Origin: Nostoc sp. CHAB 5834
GTDB lineage: Bacteria; Cyanobacteriota; Cyanobacteriia; Cyanobacteriales; Nostocaceae
Length of the DNA stretch: 64,000 bases
NCBI GenBank assembly: GCA_020829485.1
Contig: JAIVFU010000004.1
Coordinates: 62,001-126,000 of the forward strand
Reading direction: 5' to 3'
Made by a program: the position numbers and the translations under genes. Within the stretch, counting starts at the first letter, position 1, and each line of letters starts with the position of its first letter. This document shows positions 16,919 through 24,958 of this stretch, piece after piece. A model generated the notes under the pieces. The model ran no database searches. It worked only from the letters and a program-made list of their open reading frames with translations, and had not been told where the DNA came from.

Positions 16919-17866
16919 GTGGAAAACATCACATTGGGGCAAAATGGCCCATCTGTTACACCCTTATGCATCGGCACTTGGGCTTGGGGTGATAAACTAT
17001 TTTGGAATTATGGCGATCGCTACGGCCCAGAACAGTTACAAGAAGCCTTTACAGCAGCCTTAGATGCTGGTATTACCTTCTTTGATACTGCCGAAATCTA
17101 CGGAATGGGACTATCAGAGAAATTTTTGGGAGAATTTCTGCAACAGACACAACAATCTGTACAAATTGCCACAAAATTTGGCCCTCTACCGTGGCGATTT
17201 ACAGCCCAATCCGTCTCTGATGCTTTAACAGCTAGCCTCAAACGCTTGCAATTAGAGCGAATCGCCCTTTATCAAGTGCATTGGCCTTTTGCTTTCTTTT
17301 TAAGTCAAGAAACTTTGATGAATGCCCTAGCGGATGAAGTGAAGCGGGGCAGAATTGCCGCAGTCGGTGTGAGTAATTACTCAGCAGAGCAAATGCGAGA
17401 CGCGCATCAAATATTGGCTACCCGTGGAGTCCCTTTGGCTGTGAACCAAGTGCGCTATTCTTTACTCAGTCGCCAAGTTGAAAGCAAAGGTATTATCGCA
17501 ACTGCGCGTGAGTTGGGTGTAACTATCTTGGCATATAGTCCTTTAGCACAGGGATTACTCACAGGGAAATACAGTATTGATAGTGCCGAAATCCCCACTG
17601 GTGCGAGAAAAATAGACCCGCGATTTAAGAAAGAAGGACTGCAAAAAATTGCCCCAGTCATATCTTTACTACGCAACTTCGGGGAAAAATACGATCGCAC
17701 TCCTGCCCAAGTTGCTCTCAACTGGTTAATTGCTCAGGGGAATGTTATTCCCATTGCTGGGGTGAAGACAGCCGAACAGGTACGGCAAAATGCTGGCGCT
17801 TTGGGCTGGAAATTGAGCGACGATGAAATTGGAGAATTAGAACTAGTTAGTCGTCCTTGGTTGTAG
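16919..17866 (+). CDS. Aldo/keto reductase
   Basis: 315 residues from GTG 16919. The TIM-barrel oxidoreductase signatures are present: GTWAWGD, FFDTAEIYGMGLSEKFLGEFL (catalytic Asp and Tyr), IATKFGPLP (catalytic Lys), YQVHWPF (catalytic His), VNQVRYSLLSR and the NADPH-binding tail NWLIAQGNVIPIAGVKTAEQV. Expected to reduce aldehydes or ketones with NADPH; the physiological substrate is unknown. It converges with a Uma2 gene downstream across a palindrome. Confidence 0.9.
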   Translation: MENITLGQNGPSVTPLCIGTWAWGDKLFWNYGDRYGPEQLQEAFTAALDAGITFFDTAEIYGMGLSEKFLGEFLQQTQQSVQIATKFGPLPWRFTAQSVSDALTASLKRLQLERIALYQVHWPFAFFLSQETLMNALADEVKRGRIAAVGVSNYSAEQMRDAHQILATRGVPLAVNQVRYSLLSRQVESKGIIATARELGVTILAYSPLAQGLLTGKYSIDSAEIPTGARKIDPRFKKEGLQKIAPVISLLRNFGEKYDRTPAQVALNWLIAQGNVIPIAGVKTAEQVRQNAGALGWKLSDDEIGELELVSRPWL

Positions 17867-17890
17867 AGACGTTGCAATGCAACGTCTCTA
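17864..17890. terminator. Perfect palindrome between convergent genes, probable bidirectional terminator
   Basis: Arms TAGAGACGTTGCA and TGCAACGTCTCTA (13 bp) around a single A. It overlaps the stop of the aldo/keto reductase gene and the end of the convergent Uma2 gene. No long T-tract on either side, so it could also be a dispersed repeat that has landed here. Confidence 0.6.
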
Positions 17891-18466
17891 CTCAAACACA
17901 GGAGGCCAAATTTCTGACACTACTAGCTCCCAACCTGGTAATAAGTCTGGTAGTGTCAGTTTGTCATCATCCTGCAAAATTATTGGTTCTTGGTTGAGCC
18001 GATAAACTGTGAGCGTTAATTTGTCAGGATCAATCAAAATACCAACTGTACATCCGAGTTGTAAAAATAGCTGAATCTTTTCTACCAGTGGTTTGATCCT
18101 GTCTGACTTAGATTTTATCTCTACCATCAAGTCAGGTACAAGTTCTACAAAGTCACGCTTACTTGTTTTCAGTCTATCAGCACGAACAAAAGACACGTCG
18201 GGAGCGCGAAGATTTCGTTTTTCGTTATCAGCTTCTTTGCCGTTTTCTGTTTCTAACGTCGGCAAAATAAAACCAGCGCTAGAACCAGTTACCCGTCCTA
18301 GCCTCTGTGGGCGTACCCAATTACCCAGTAATCTAACTAACTCAGCACCTATTTCCTCTGACTCATAATCTGATGGCCCCATAAGAAGTATATTTCCGTC
18401 TACTAGCTCCATCTGCCATTCTGGATGCTCTGCTTGTAGTTGCTCTAAGTCTGGAATACTGAACAT
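17888..18466 (-). CDS. Uma2-family (DUF820) putative endonuclease
   Basis: 192 residues. It begins FSIPDLEQLQAEHPEWQMELVDGNILLMGPSDYESEEIGAEL and continues with RAPDVSFVRADRL, the first acidic strand, and LVPDLMVEIKSKSD, whose ExK (EIKSKSD) is the clearest catalytic-type motif among the Uma2 copies in this window. VGILIDPDKLTLTVYRL is the family's 'lIDP' strand. This is the short subtype without the coiled-coil tail. Function unestablished. Confidence 0.85.
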   Translation of the reverse strand: MFSIPDLEQLQAEHPEWQMELVDGNILLMGPSDYESEEIGAELVRLLGNWVRPQRLGRVTGSSAGFILPTLETENGKEADNEKRNLRAPDVSFVRADRLKTSKRDFVELVPDLMVEIKSKSDRIKPLVEKIQLFLQLGCTVGILIDPDKLTLTVYRLNQEPIILQDDDKLTLPDLLPGWELVVSEIWPPVFE

Positions 18467-18655
18467 AAGACCACGAAGAATGCATCTTTAATTTATCTTC
18501 CTACAAAGAGGTAGAAAAAGTTTCCCAAAAAGCCAAAAAGTCAAGAGCCAAAGTCAAAATCTTGACTCTTAACTCTCAACTCTCCAATTTTAGATTTTGA
18601 TTTTGGATTAAAGGAAAAGTCTAAAATCCAAAATTGATTAACTTCTAACTCCTGA

Positions 18656-20188
18656 CTAAGAAGCTGATTCTCTAGCTATGGGTGAACCTATCTTTTTACT
18701 AGGGGATGCAGAAGAATCCTGTCCGCTTGTCCGCAGTTTTGGTTTGGGAGAAGAATGTCTTTCTTCACCATTGTTACTATCTGATTTCCACGCAGCACGA
18801 GGACGATCGCTAGAAGAAGATTCACGACGCTTACCGAGTCTCGGTTTGGGAGCAGAAGATTCCTCTTGGGGAATTTCTACATCTGAACTCAACCAAGCGG
18901 GGCGAGTTTGATCGTAAGCGATTTGCAATGCAGCTGCGGCGATCGCTTGAGCATCGTATTCTTCAATTAGTTCGCTAACAATTGGCAAGAATGAAGCTAA
19001 ACGCTCACCTGTCAAAGCTTCCCGCACCTGTTCTTGCAGTTTCAGGATGTGCCGCGCTTCAATTTGTGCGCGTGTAGGAATGGTCAGCAATTGCCAGCTT
19101 TGGCGATTATGACGTTCAAATGTTTGCTGTTTGCGCCGCTCAAATGGTTGTACTAAAGAAATTGCTGTTCCTTCTTTACCAGCACGACCAGTACGGCCAA
19201 TGCGGTGGACGTAGGTTTCTACGCTATCGGGTAAGTCGAAGTTGATTACATGGGAGAGTTGATCTACATCTAACCCTCGTGCTGCAATATCAGTTGCTAC
19301 AACCCAACGGACTTGACGGTTACGGAATCTGATCAATAACCGTTCCCGCGCTTGTTGCGACAAGTCACCGTGGTATTCATCTACACTGTGACCAGCCCCT
19401 TGTAACTGACTGGTGAGTTCGGCGGCTGTGCGTCTGGTGCGGACGAAGATTAAAGCTGTTTCTGGATCTTCCATTTCCAGAATCGGCTGTAAAGCTTTGG
19501 CTTTTGTCCAGTGGCGGGGGATCAAGTAAGCTACTTGATTAATCTTGTTGGGAGCGGCTTTTGGCTGCTCAACTGTGACAGTTGCAGGCGATCGCAAGAA
19601 CTTGTTCACCAACATCCGAATCGATGGTGGCATTGTTGCCGAGAATAAAGCTGTTTGGCGATCTACGGGCGCTTGAGAGAGGATTTTGATCACATCGTCG
19701 ATAAAGCCCATGCTCAACATTTCATCGGCTTCATCCAACACAAACCACTTCACTTGATCGAGCTTTAAACAGCCGCGATCGAGCAAATCGATCACTCGTC
19801 CTGGAGTGCCCACAACCATGTGAACGCCACGCTTGAGTTGTAACATTTGGCGGTCAATTGATTGACCACCGTAGATTGCTAACACTCGCAATCCTTCATT
19901 ACCAATGAATTGCGCGATCGCATCGTGAACTTGCATTGCTAATTCACGAGTTGGCGTTAAAACTATGGCTTGCACGGCTCTTTGATTAATATCTAGCCGC
20001 TCTAAAATTGGCAGTGAAAATGCTGCCGTTTTGCCTGTACCTGTTTGAGATTGACCTACTACATCACGACCGCCTAGCAATTGGGGAATTGCTTGGACTT
20101 GAATGTTAGTGGGTTCGGTAAAACCGATTTTTTCTAGTTGTTCGACACGTTCTTGGGAAATGCCTAATTCTTGAAATGAAAGAGTCAT
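18656..20188 (-). CDS. DEAD-box ATP-dependent RNA helicase
   Basis: 510 residues. Motifs in order: Q-motif FTEPTNIQVQAIP (about 24-36), Walker A SQTGTGKT (about 46-53), PTRELA, TPGR, DEAD (VLDEADEML, about 150), SAT, then the second RecA domain with IFVRTRR, ATDIAARGLD and HRIGRTGRAG. The C-terminal 120 residues are low-complexity, rich in Ser, Lys, Arg and Pro, suiting RNA binding. Family role: ATP-dependent unwinding of RNA duplexes in ribosome assembly or cold/redox stress (CrhR/CsdA type). Which of the cyanobacterial Crh subtypes it is cannot be fixed here. Confidence 0.92.
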   Translation of the reverse strand: MTLSFQELGISQERVEQLEKIGFTEPTNIQVQAIPQLLGGRDVVGQSQTGTGKTAAFSLPILERLDINQRAVQAIVLTPTRELAMQVHDAIAQFIGNEGLRVLAIYGGQSIDRQMLQLKRGVHMVVGTPGRVIDLLDRGCLKLDQVKWFVLDEADEMLSMGFIDDVIKILSQAPVDRQTALFSATMPPSIRMLVNKFLRSPATVTVEQPKAAPNKINQVAYLIPRHWTKAKALQPILEMEDPETALIFVRTRRTAAELTSQLQGAGHSVDEYHGDLSQQARERLLIRFRNRQVRWVVATDIAARGLDVDQLSHVINFDLPDSVETYVHRIGRTGRAGKEGTAISLVQPFERRKQQTFERHNRQSWQLLTIPTRAQIEARHILKLQEQVREALTGERLASFLPIVSELIEEYDAQAIAAAALQIAYDQTRPAWLSSDVEIPQEESSAPKPRLGKRRESSSSDRPRAAWKSDSNNGEERHSSPKPKLRTSGQDSSASPSKKIGSPIARESAS

Positions 20189-20223
20189 TAATTCGTCCTA
20201 AATTTTATGTAAGGATTTTGGAT

Positions 20224-20276
20224 TAGTCATTTAGTCATTAGTCATTAGTCATTAGTCATTAGTCATTAGTTATTAG
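20224..20276. repeat. (CATTAGT)n heptamer tandem repeat
   Basis: Seven or so head-to-tail CATTAGT units just upstream of the DEAD-box helicase start. Followed at about 20280-20330 by an imperfect palindromic GC-rich repeat of Nostoc type. No open reading frame. Confidence 0.9.
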
Positions 20277-20434
20277 TAAGCCAAGGGCGGTAGCGAAGCC
20301 TCAAGTCTTAGAGAGACTATGCCAAAGAGTCCGCGAACTTCAGTAAACCCTCATAAAAACTGCCATTAATGCAGCGTTGACCTTAAAATAAGGGTCATTT
20401 AACAAAGGACAAAAGACAAAAGACAAAGGACAAT

Positions 20435-21754
20435 TTAGTTATTGACTACTTGACCATAGAGGTCGTATGTATCAGCGTGGTGAATCGCTATTGGCACGAT
20501 GGTTCCTAATTTTGCCTGGCCTTTGACATACACCAGACCATCAACCTCTGGGGAAAATCTACCTGAACGACCGATTAATTCACCACTTTCAGGATTTTCT
20601 TGCTCAATCAGGACATCGACGATTTTGCCTACTTCCTGTTGATTTTTCTTTTGAGAAATCGGTTGCTGGAGTTCCATCAGTTGGTAGCGGCGATCGTCCA
20701 TCACTTCTTGAGGCAACTGATTTGGCAACTTGTAAGCTGGAGTTCCTTCTTCAGAGGAAAAGGTGAAGACACCAACATGATCGAATTCATGCCGCCCAAC
20801 GAACTCTAGTAGATGCTCAAAATGCTCGCTTGTTTCTCCTGGGAAACCAACAATAAAGGTTGTCCGCAGTACGGCTGTTGGTAGCGCCGTTTTGATGCGA
20901 TCTATAATCCCATCATTTACCCGCCCTTGCCAAGGACGGTTCATGGCGCGGAGAATATCTGGATGAGAATGCTGTAAGGGCAAATCCAGATAAGGCAAGA
21001 CGTTTGGTGTTTCTTGGATCGCCGCTATCACATCTGGGGTCAGTCCCGTGGGATAAGCGTAGTGCATTCTAATCCACGGTATATCTACTTTCCCCAAAGC
21101 GCGAAGTAATTCGGCTAATTTCGGCTTACCGTAAATATCTAGACCGTAATTAGTGGTGATTTGGGAAATTAAAATAATTTCCTTCACTCCTTGACTAACT
21201 AACTGCTCGGCTTCGGCGACTATAGATTCAATAGTACGCGATCGCTGGTTCCCTCGAAGATGAGGAATGATACAAAATGCACAACGATAATCACATCCTT
21301 CTGCAACCCGCAGGTAAGCTACGCCCTCGGTTGTAGTACGATAGCGCGGTGTAGTTTCATCGGCAATGTAGGTTGGTTCGATACTAACCTGTTTAACCCG
21401 TTCGCCAAGTTCAACACGCTCAATTACATTTACAATTTTGTGATAATCACCTGTACCAACCACTGCTACTGCTTCCGGCAACTCTTCCAAAAGTTGTTCT
21501 TGGAAATGTTGCGCCATACAGCCAGTGATTACAATTTTTTTGTTTGCCTCTGCCAGTTCTACCAAAGTTCTGACAGACTCTTGTCGGGCTGCTTCAATAA
21601 AACTACAAGTATTAACAATAACGTAATCTGCTAACTCTTCATTTGTATCTACACCGTAGCCTGCTTCTACGAGCATTCCCAGCATGTGTTCTGTATCAAT
21701 TCGGTTTTTCTCGCAGCCCAGGTGAGAAATGGCAATTGTTGGCTTGTCACCCAT
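20435..21754 (-). CDS. rimO: Ribosomal protein S12 methylthiotransferase RimO
   Basis: 439 residues. An N-terminal UPF0004 domain with [23 protein letters not shown] and ITGCMAQ holds the three cysteines of the auxiliary iron-sulfur cluster. The radical-SAM CxxxCxxC is [20 protein letters not shown] (about residue 154), and a C-terminal TRAM domain ends [11 protein letters not shown]. The enzyme adds a methylthio group to an aspartate of ribosomal protein S12 in the 30S subunit. The [11 protein letters not shown] start and the TRAM length distinguish RimO from MiaB. Monocistronic. Confidence 0.94.
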   Translation of the reverse strand: MGDKPTIAISHLGCEKNRIDTEHMLGMLVEAGYGVDTNEELADYVIVNTCSFIEAARQESVRTLVELAEANKKIVITGCMAQHFQEQLLEELPEAVAVVGTGDYHKIVNVIERVELGERVKQVSIEPTYIADETTPRYRTTTEGVAYLRVAEGCDYRCAFCIIPHLRGNQRSRTIESIVAEAEQLVSQGVKEIILISQITTNYGLDIYGKPKLAELLRALGKVDIPWIRMHYAYPTGLTPDVIAAIQETPNVLPYLDLPLQHSHPDILRAMNRPWQGRVNDGIIDRIKTALPTAVLRTTFIVGFPGETSEHFEHLLEFVGRHEFDHVGVFTFSSEEGTPAYKLPNQLPQEVMDDRRYQLMELQQPISQKKNQQEVGKIVDVLIEQENPESGELIGRSGRFSPEVDGLVYVKGQAKLGTIVPIAIHHADTYDLYGQVVNN

Positions 21755-22429
21755 ATTTTGAAAAAATCTTCATTTTTTTTTCTTTTTGTAGTCAAACATT
21801 TTGGTGCAAGATTAAGCTTTTTTGCTATCAGCATCCTCATGAAAACAGTGCAGTGGCAAATATCCACTGTCAATAACTGTCCGTGGACTCATAACCCTAT
21901 TAATAAATAAAAATAGAGGTCATGTTATGATATTCCTATCAATCTGTTCCCCAGGGTAAATTGAAGTGTCTTTGGGTACATTTGACACTTGTAATCTTTT
22001 TTAACAATTCGCCTATTGGTATTTTACATTACCACAGCGTGTGCGTTGTTAATCTACCCATCGGGAAGCCGCCCAAAGGGCTTGTTGTGAGAAGTCGCTA
22101 CCCTCCGGGAAATCGACGAAAGCGACTACGCTTAGAAAGCAGTAATGCTAGTCTGGCGATTGGCAAGTCCTACGACTGGGCGCGGACAAGACACCTAAAC
22201 CACGGAAAGCTGCCTCGCGTCTAGTGAGTGGCAAACTCCTCTTGTAGCCAAGTTTTATCTTAACATATCTTATGGGAGGTTGGAGGTCAATTTCCATCTT
22301 AGGAAGGAGGCAGTAAACCGACTATCATAAAACACATTTGACTAGTTAATGAAAAGTCAAGAGTCAAGGGTCATACAGTCAATAGTCAAAAAATTCTAGA
22401 CTCTGGACTCCGCGAGGCGGATTAAAGAC
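21755..22429. other. Long intergenic region upstream of btpA, no assignable gene
   Basis: About 675 bases. It begins AT-rich, then holds a GC-richer palindromic-repeat patch (about 22060-22140, GGGAAGCCGCCCAAAGGGC and GACTTCTCACAACAAG-like arms) and a stretch around 22160-22250. No reading frame here resembles a known protein. CAAGAGTCAAGG repeats precede btpA. Confidence 0.5.
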
Positions 22430-23278
22430 GTGGACTTATATCAATTATTTAAAACTCGCTCACCGATTATTGGCGTGATTCACCTGCTACCACTGCCAAC
22501 CTCACCTCGTTGGGGAGGTAGTCTAAAAGCGGTGATTGACCGTGCTGAACAAGAAGCTGCCGCCCTGGCAAGTGGAGGGGTTGACGGGCTGATTGTGGAG
22601 AATTTTTTCGACGCGCCGTTTACCAAAAACCAAGTTGATCCGGTGGTTGTGAGTGCCATGACCATTGTGGTGCAACGGATACAAAATTTGGTGACTTTGC
22701 CTATAGGCTTAAATGTTTTGCGAAACGACGGCAAAAGTGCAATGGCGATCGCTAGCTGTGTACAAGCGCAATTCATCCGCGTTAACGTTCTGACAGGAGT
22801 GATGGCAACTGACCAGGGATTAATTGAGGGAGAAGCCCATCAACTACTGCGCTATCGACGGGAGTTAGGCTGTGATGTTAAAATCCTGGCCGATGTGTTG
22901 GTGAAACACGCCCGTCCTTTGAGTTCTCCAAATCTCACAGTCGCCGTGAAAGACACCATTGAAAGGGGTTTAGCAGACGGAGTGATTTTATCTGGTTGGG
23001 CTACTGGTAGCCCACCTAACTTAGAAGATTTGGAACTAGCTTGTGGTGCAGCAGCTGGCACGCCAGTATTCATCGGTAGTGGGGCGAATTGGGAAAATAT
23101 TGATACATTGATGCAAGCAGCAGATGGTGTCATAGTTTCCAGTTCCCTAAAACGCCACGGACGGATAGAGCAACCAATTGACCCAATTCGCGTCAGTCAA
23201 TTTGTCGAAGCTGCGCGTCGCAATTGGAACTCCAAAAGTGAAAGCAAATCAGCAGAACAAGTGAAGTTACATTCTTAG
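22430..23278 (+). CDS. btpA: BtpA/SgcQ-family photosystem I biogenesis protein
   Basis: 282 residues from GTG 22430. The TIM-barrel family start IIGVIHLLPLPTSPRWGG, then GVDGLIVENFFDAPF, GLNVLRNDGKSAMAIA, FIRVNVLTGVMATDQGLIEG and ADGVILSGWATGSPP, are all signatures of BtpA. Family knowledge: in Synechocystis BtpA is a thylakoid extrinsic protein that stabilises photosystem I reaction-centre proteins, especially at low temperature. It is otherwise a predicted aldolase-like barrel. The length is typical. It is followed by tandem repeats and the VKOR gene, co-oriented. Confidence 0.92.
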   Translation: MDLYQLFKTRSPIIGVIHLLPLPTSPRWGGSLKAVIDRAEQEAAALASGGVDGLIVENFFDAPFTKNQVDPVVVSAMTIVVQRIQNLVTLPIGLNVLRNDGKSAMAIASCVQAQFIRVNVLTGVMATDQGLIEGEAHQLLRYRRELGCDVKILADVLVKHARPLSSPNLTVAVKDTIERGLADGVILSGWATGSPPNLEDLELACGAAAGTPVFIGSGANWENIDTLMQAADGVIVSSSLKRHGRIEQPIDPIRVSQFVEAARRNWNSKSESKSAEQVKLHS

Positions 23279-23483
23279 GGAGTGGGGAGTGGGGAGTAGG
23301 GAGTAGGGAGAGCAAGCGAACAATTAATTTTTATTTCCCATTCCCCATTCCCCATTCCCCATTCCCCATTCCCCAATATTTATGAGAGTGGGGAGTAGGG
23401 AGTAGGGGGAGCAAGCGAACAATTAATTATTATTCCCCATTCCCCAATTCCCCATTCCCCACTCCCCACTCCCCACTCCCCAT
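23279..23483. repeat. Dense heptanucleotide repeats (GGGGAGT / CCCCATT families), inverted blocks
   Basis: Alternating blocks of (GGGGAGT)n, (CCCCATT)n, (GGGGAGT)n and (CCCCACT)n fill the whole btpA-VKOR spacer. A duplicated insert GAGCAAGCGAACAATTAATT occurs in each half. The opposite-strand blocks can fold back into long hairpins. Confidence 0.9.
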
Positions 23484-23495
23484 CCCCTAATATTT

Positions 23496-24479
23496 ATGAT
23501 TCGCCGTCGTTCTACTCCTTGGATTCATAAATGGTCACGTCCATTGATTGCCGCGATCGCTGGATGTGGTGCCCTGATAACTGGTTATCTAACCATAGAA
23601 AAGTTAACAGGAGGCAGTGCAGCTTGTGTGGCACAGGCTGGTGTCAAGGGCTGTAATGATGTACTTTCTAGCCCTTGGGCAACGGTTTTTGGTCAGCCAT
23701 TAGCTTTGTTCGGGTTTTTGGCATACATCAGTATGGTGATATTTGCTTTGGCTCCCTTGGTATTCAACTCAGGGGAAAAGAATAGCCGCAAACAATTGGA
23801 AAATTGGACGTGGTTGCTGCTGCTAGCAGGTGCGATCGCAATGTCTGTCTTTAGCGGCTACTTAATGTATGTGCTAGCATCTCAAATTAAAGCTATTTGT
23901 CCTTACTGTATCGGTTCAGCTTTGTTCTCTGTGAGTCTTTTGGTACTGACGATTATCGGGCGGACTTGGGAGGATATAGGACAAATCTTCTTTACCGCCA
24001 TTATTGTAGGAATGGTGACGCTGATTGGCACTTTAGGCGTTTATGCTGGCGTGAATCAATCAGATGTTACACCTGTAACTCCAGGACAACCCGCAAAAAT
24101 TACCTTTACTCCCAAAGGAGAAGCTAACCCTGGCTTCGGTTGGAAAGTTACCACTACTTCTGGTGAGGCAGAAATAGCCTTAGCACAGCATCTGGCAAAG
24201 GTAGGCGCGAACGAATACAGTGCTTACTGGTGTCCTCACTGCCATGAACAAAAGCTGCTTTTTGGTAAAGAAGCCGAGGAAGTAATCAACAAGGATGTTA
24301 AAGTAGAGTGCGCTCCCGATGGACTTAAAGCTCAACCAGAACTGTGTAAAGCCGCAAAAATTGAAGGCTTCCCCACTTGGATCATCAATGGCAAAAGCTA
24401 TAGCGGAGTCCAAAATTTAGAGGAACTGGCGAAAGTTTCTGGTTACACGGGCCCTCGGAACTTTAAGTATTTCAAGTAA
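23496..24479 (+). CDS. Vitamin K epoxide reductase/thioredoxin-domain fusion (VKOR-Trx, LTO1-type)
   Basis: 327 residues. The N-terminal VKOR domain has four to five membrane spans, with the loop cysteines CVAQAGVKGCNDV (after span 1) and the active-site CPYC (about 136-139). A fifth span leads to a periplasmic/lumenal thioredoxin-like domain with YWCPHCHEQKLLFGKEA (CxxC about 246-249), ending KVSGYTGPRNFKYFK. It oxidises quinone-linked disulfides, driving disulfide bond formation in lumenal proteins including photosystem subunits (known for plant LTO1 and cyanobacterial homologues). Followed by a strong terminator. Confidence 0.92.
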   Translation: MIRRRSTPWIHKWSRPLIAAIAGCGALITGYLTIEKLTGGSAACVAQAGVKGCNDVLSSPWATVFGQPLALFGFLAYISMVIFALAPLVFNSGEKNSRKQLENWTWLLLLAGAIAMSVFSGYLMYVLASQIKAICPYCIGSALFSVSLLVLTIIGRTWEDIGQIFFTAIIVGMVTLIGTLGVYAGVNQSDVTPVTPGQPAKITFTPKGEANPGFGWKVTTTSGEAEIALAQHLAKVGANEYSAYWCPHCHEQKLLFGKEAEEVINKDVKVECAPDGLKAQPELCKAAKIEGFPTWIINGKSYSGVQNLEELAKVSGYTGPRNFKYFK

Positions 24480-24510
24480 TCGACCTAGCGGTACGGTGTA
24501 GTTCACACCC

Positions 24511-24557
24511 AGTCAACTGGATGAATACAGCAAAGTCTGTTTCCAGTTGGCTTTTTT
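24511..24557 (+). terminator. Rho-independent terminator after the VKOR gene
   Basis: Stem AGTCAACTGGA (24511-24521) pairs with TCCAGTTGGCT (24542-24552), 11 bp with one G-U. The loop contains a second small stem (ACAG/CTGT). The tract CTTTTTTG follows immediately. Confidence 0.85.
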
Positions 24558-24665
24558 GTTTTTGGTAGTAGATAATATGTGTTGTTCAATCTGACTATCC
24601 ATTGGTGTCAACAAAAGCCTAGAAATAGCTTAACTGTTGGTCAAATAATTGGCCTGAATATATGG

Positions 24666-24816
24666 CAATACAGTTCAGTTAAGGATTTTTGGTACTGATT
24701 TTAGACCTGTAGAGACGTGTTAGCGTAGCGGGGCGTTCGCTTTTAGCGTCTCCAAGAGTTGCCCAGTACAATTTCGCGTCTCTAGCAAGGTTTTTCGGCT
24801 TAACTGAACGGTATTG
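24666..24816. mobile_element. MITE-like element, family 1, copy A (151 bp), with 10-bp target duplication
   Basis: Ends are CAATACAGTTCAGTTAAG at left and CTTAACTGAACGGTATTG at right, an 18-bp terminal inverted repeat with one mismatch. The flanks carry a perfect 10-bp direct repeat GAATATATGG (24656-24665 and 24817-24826). No ORF inside. The core matches copy B (27322-27472) in reverse orientation along its whole length. Confidence 0.88.
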
Positions 24817-24958
24817 GAATATATGGTAGTACATCACAACTACCACAATATACTGAATTGAAAAACTTTTAGAAACTCTATTTAGCTCCTCGTTGAACTA
24901 TGTTAATCCGATGGTTAATAGCTATAGGAAATAGAGAATATTTCTCCCCAGTAGTGTA

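Noticed and set aside
21961..22224. 87-codon ORF upstream of btpA
   Set aside because: Basic, low-complexity product derived from a palindromic repeat patch; no homology signal.
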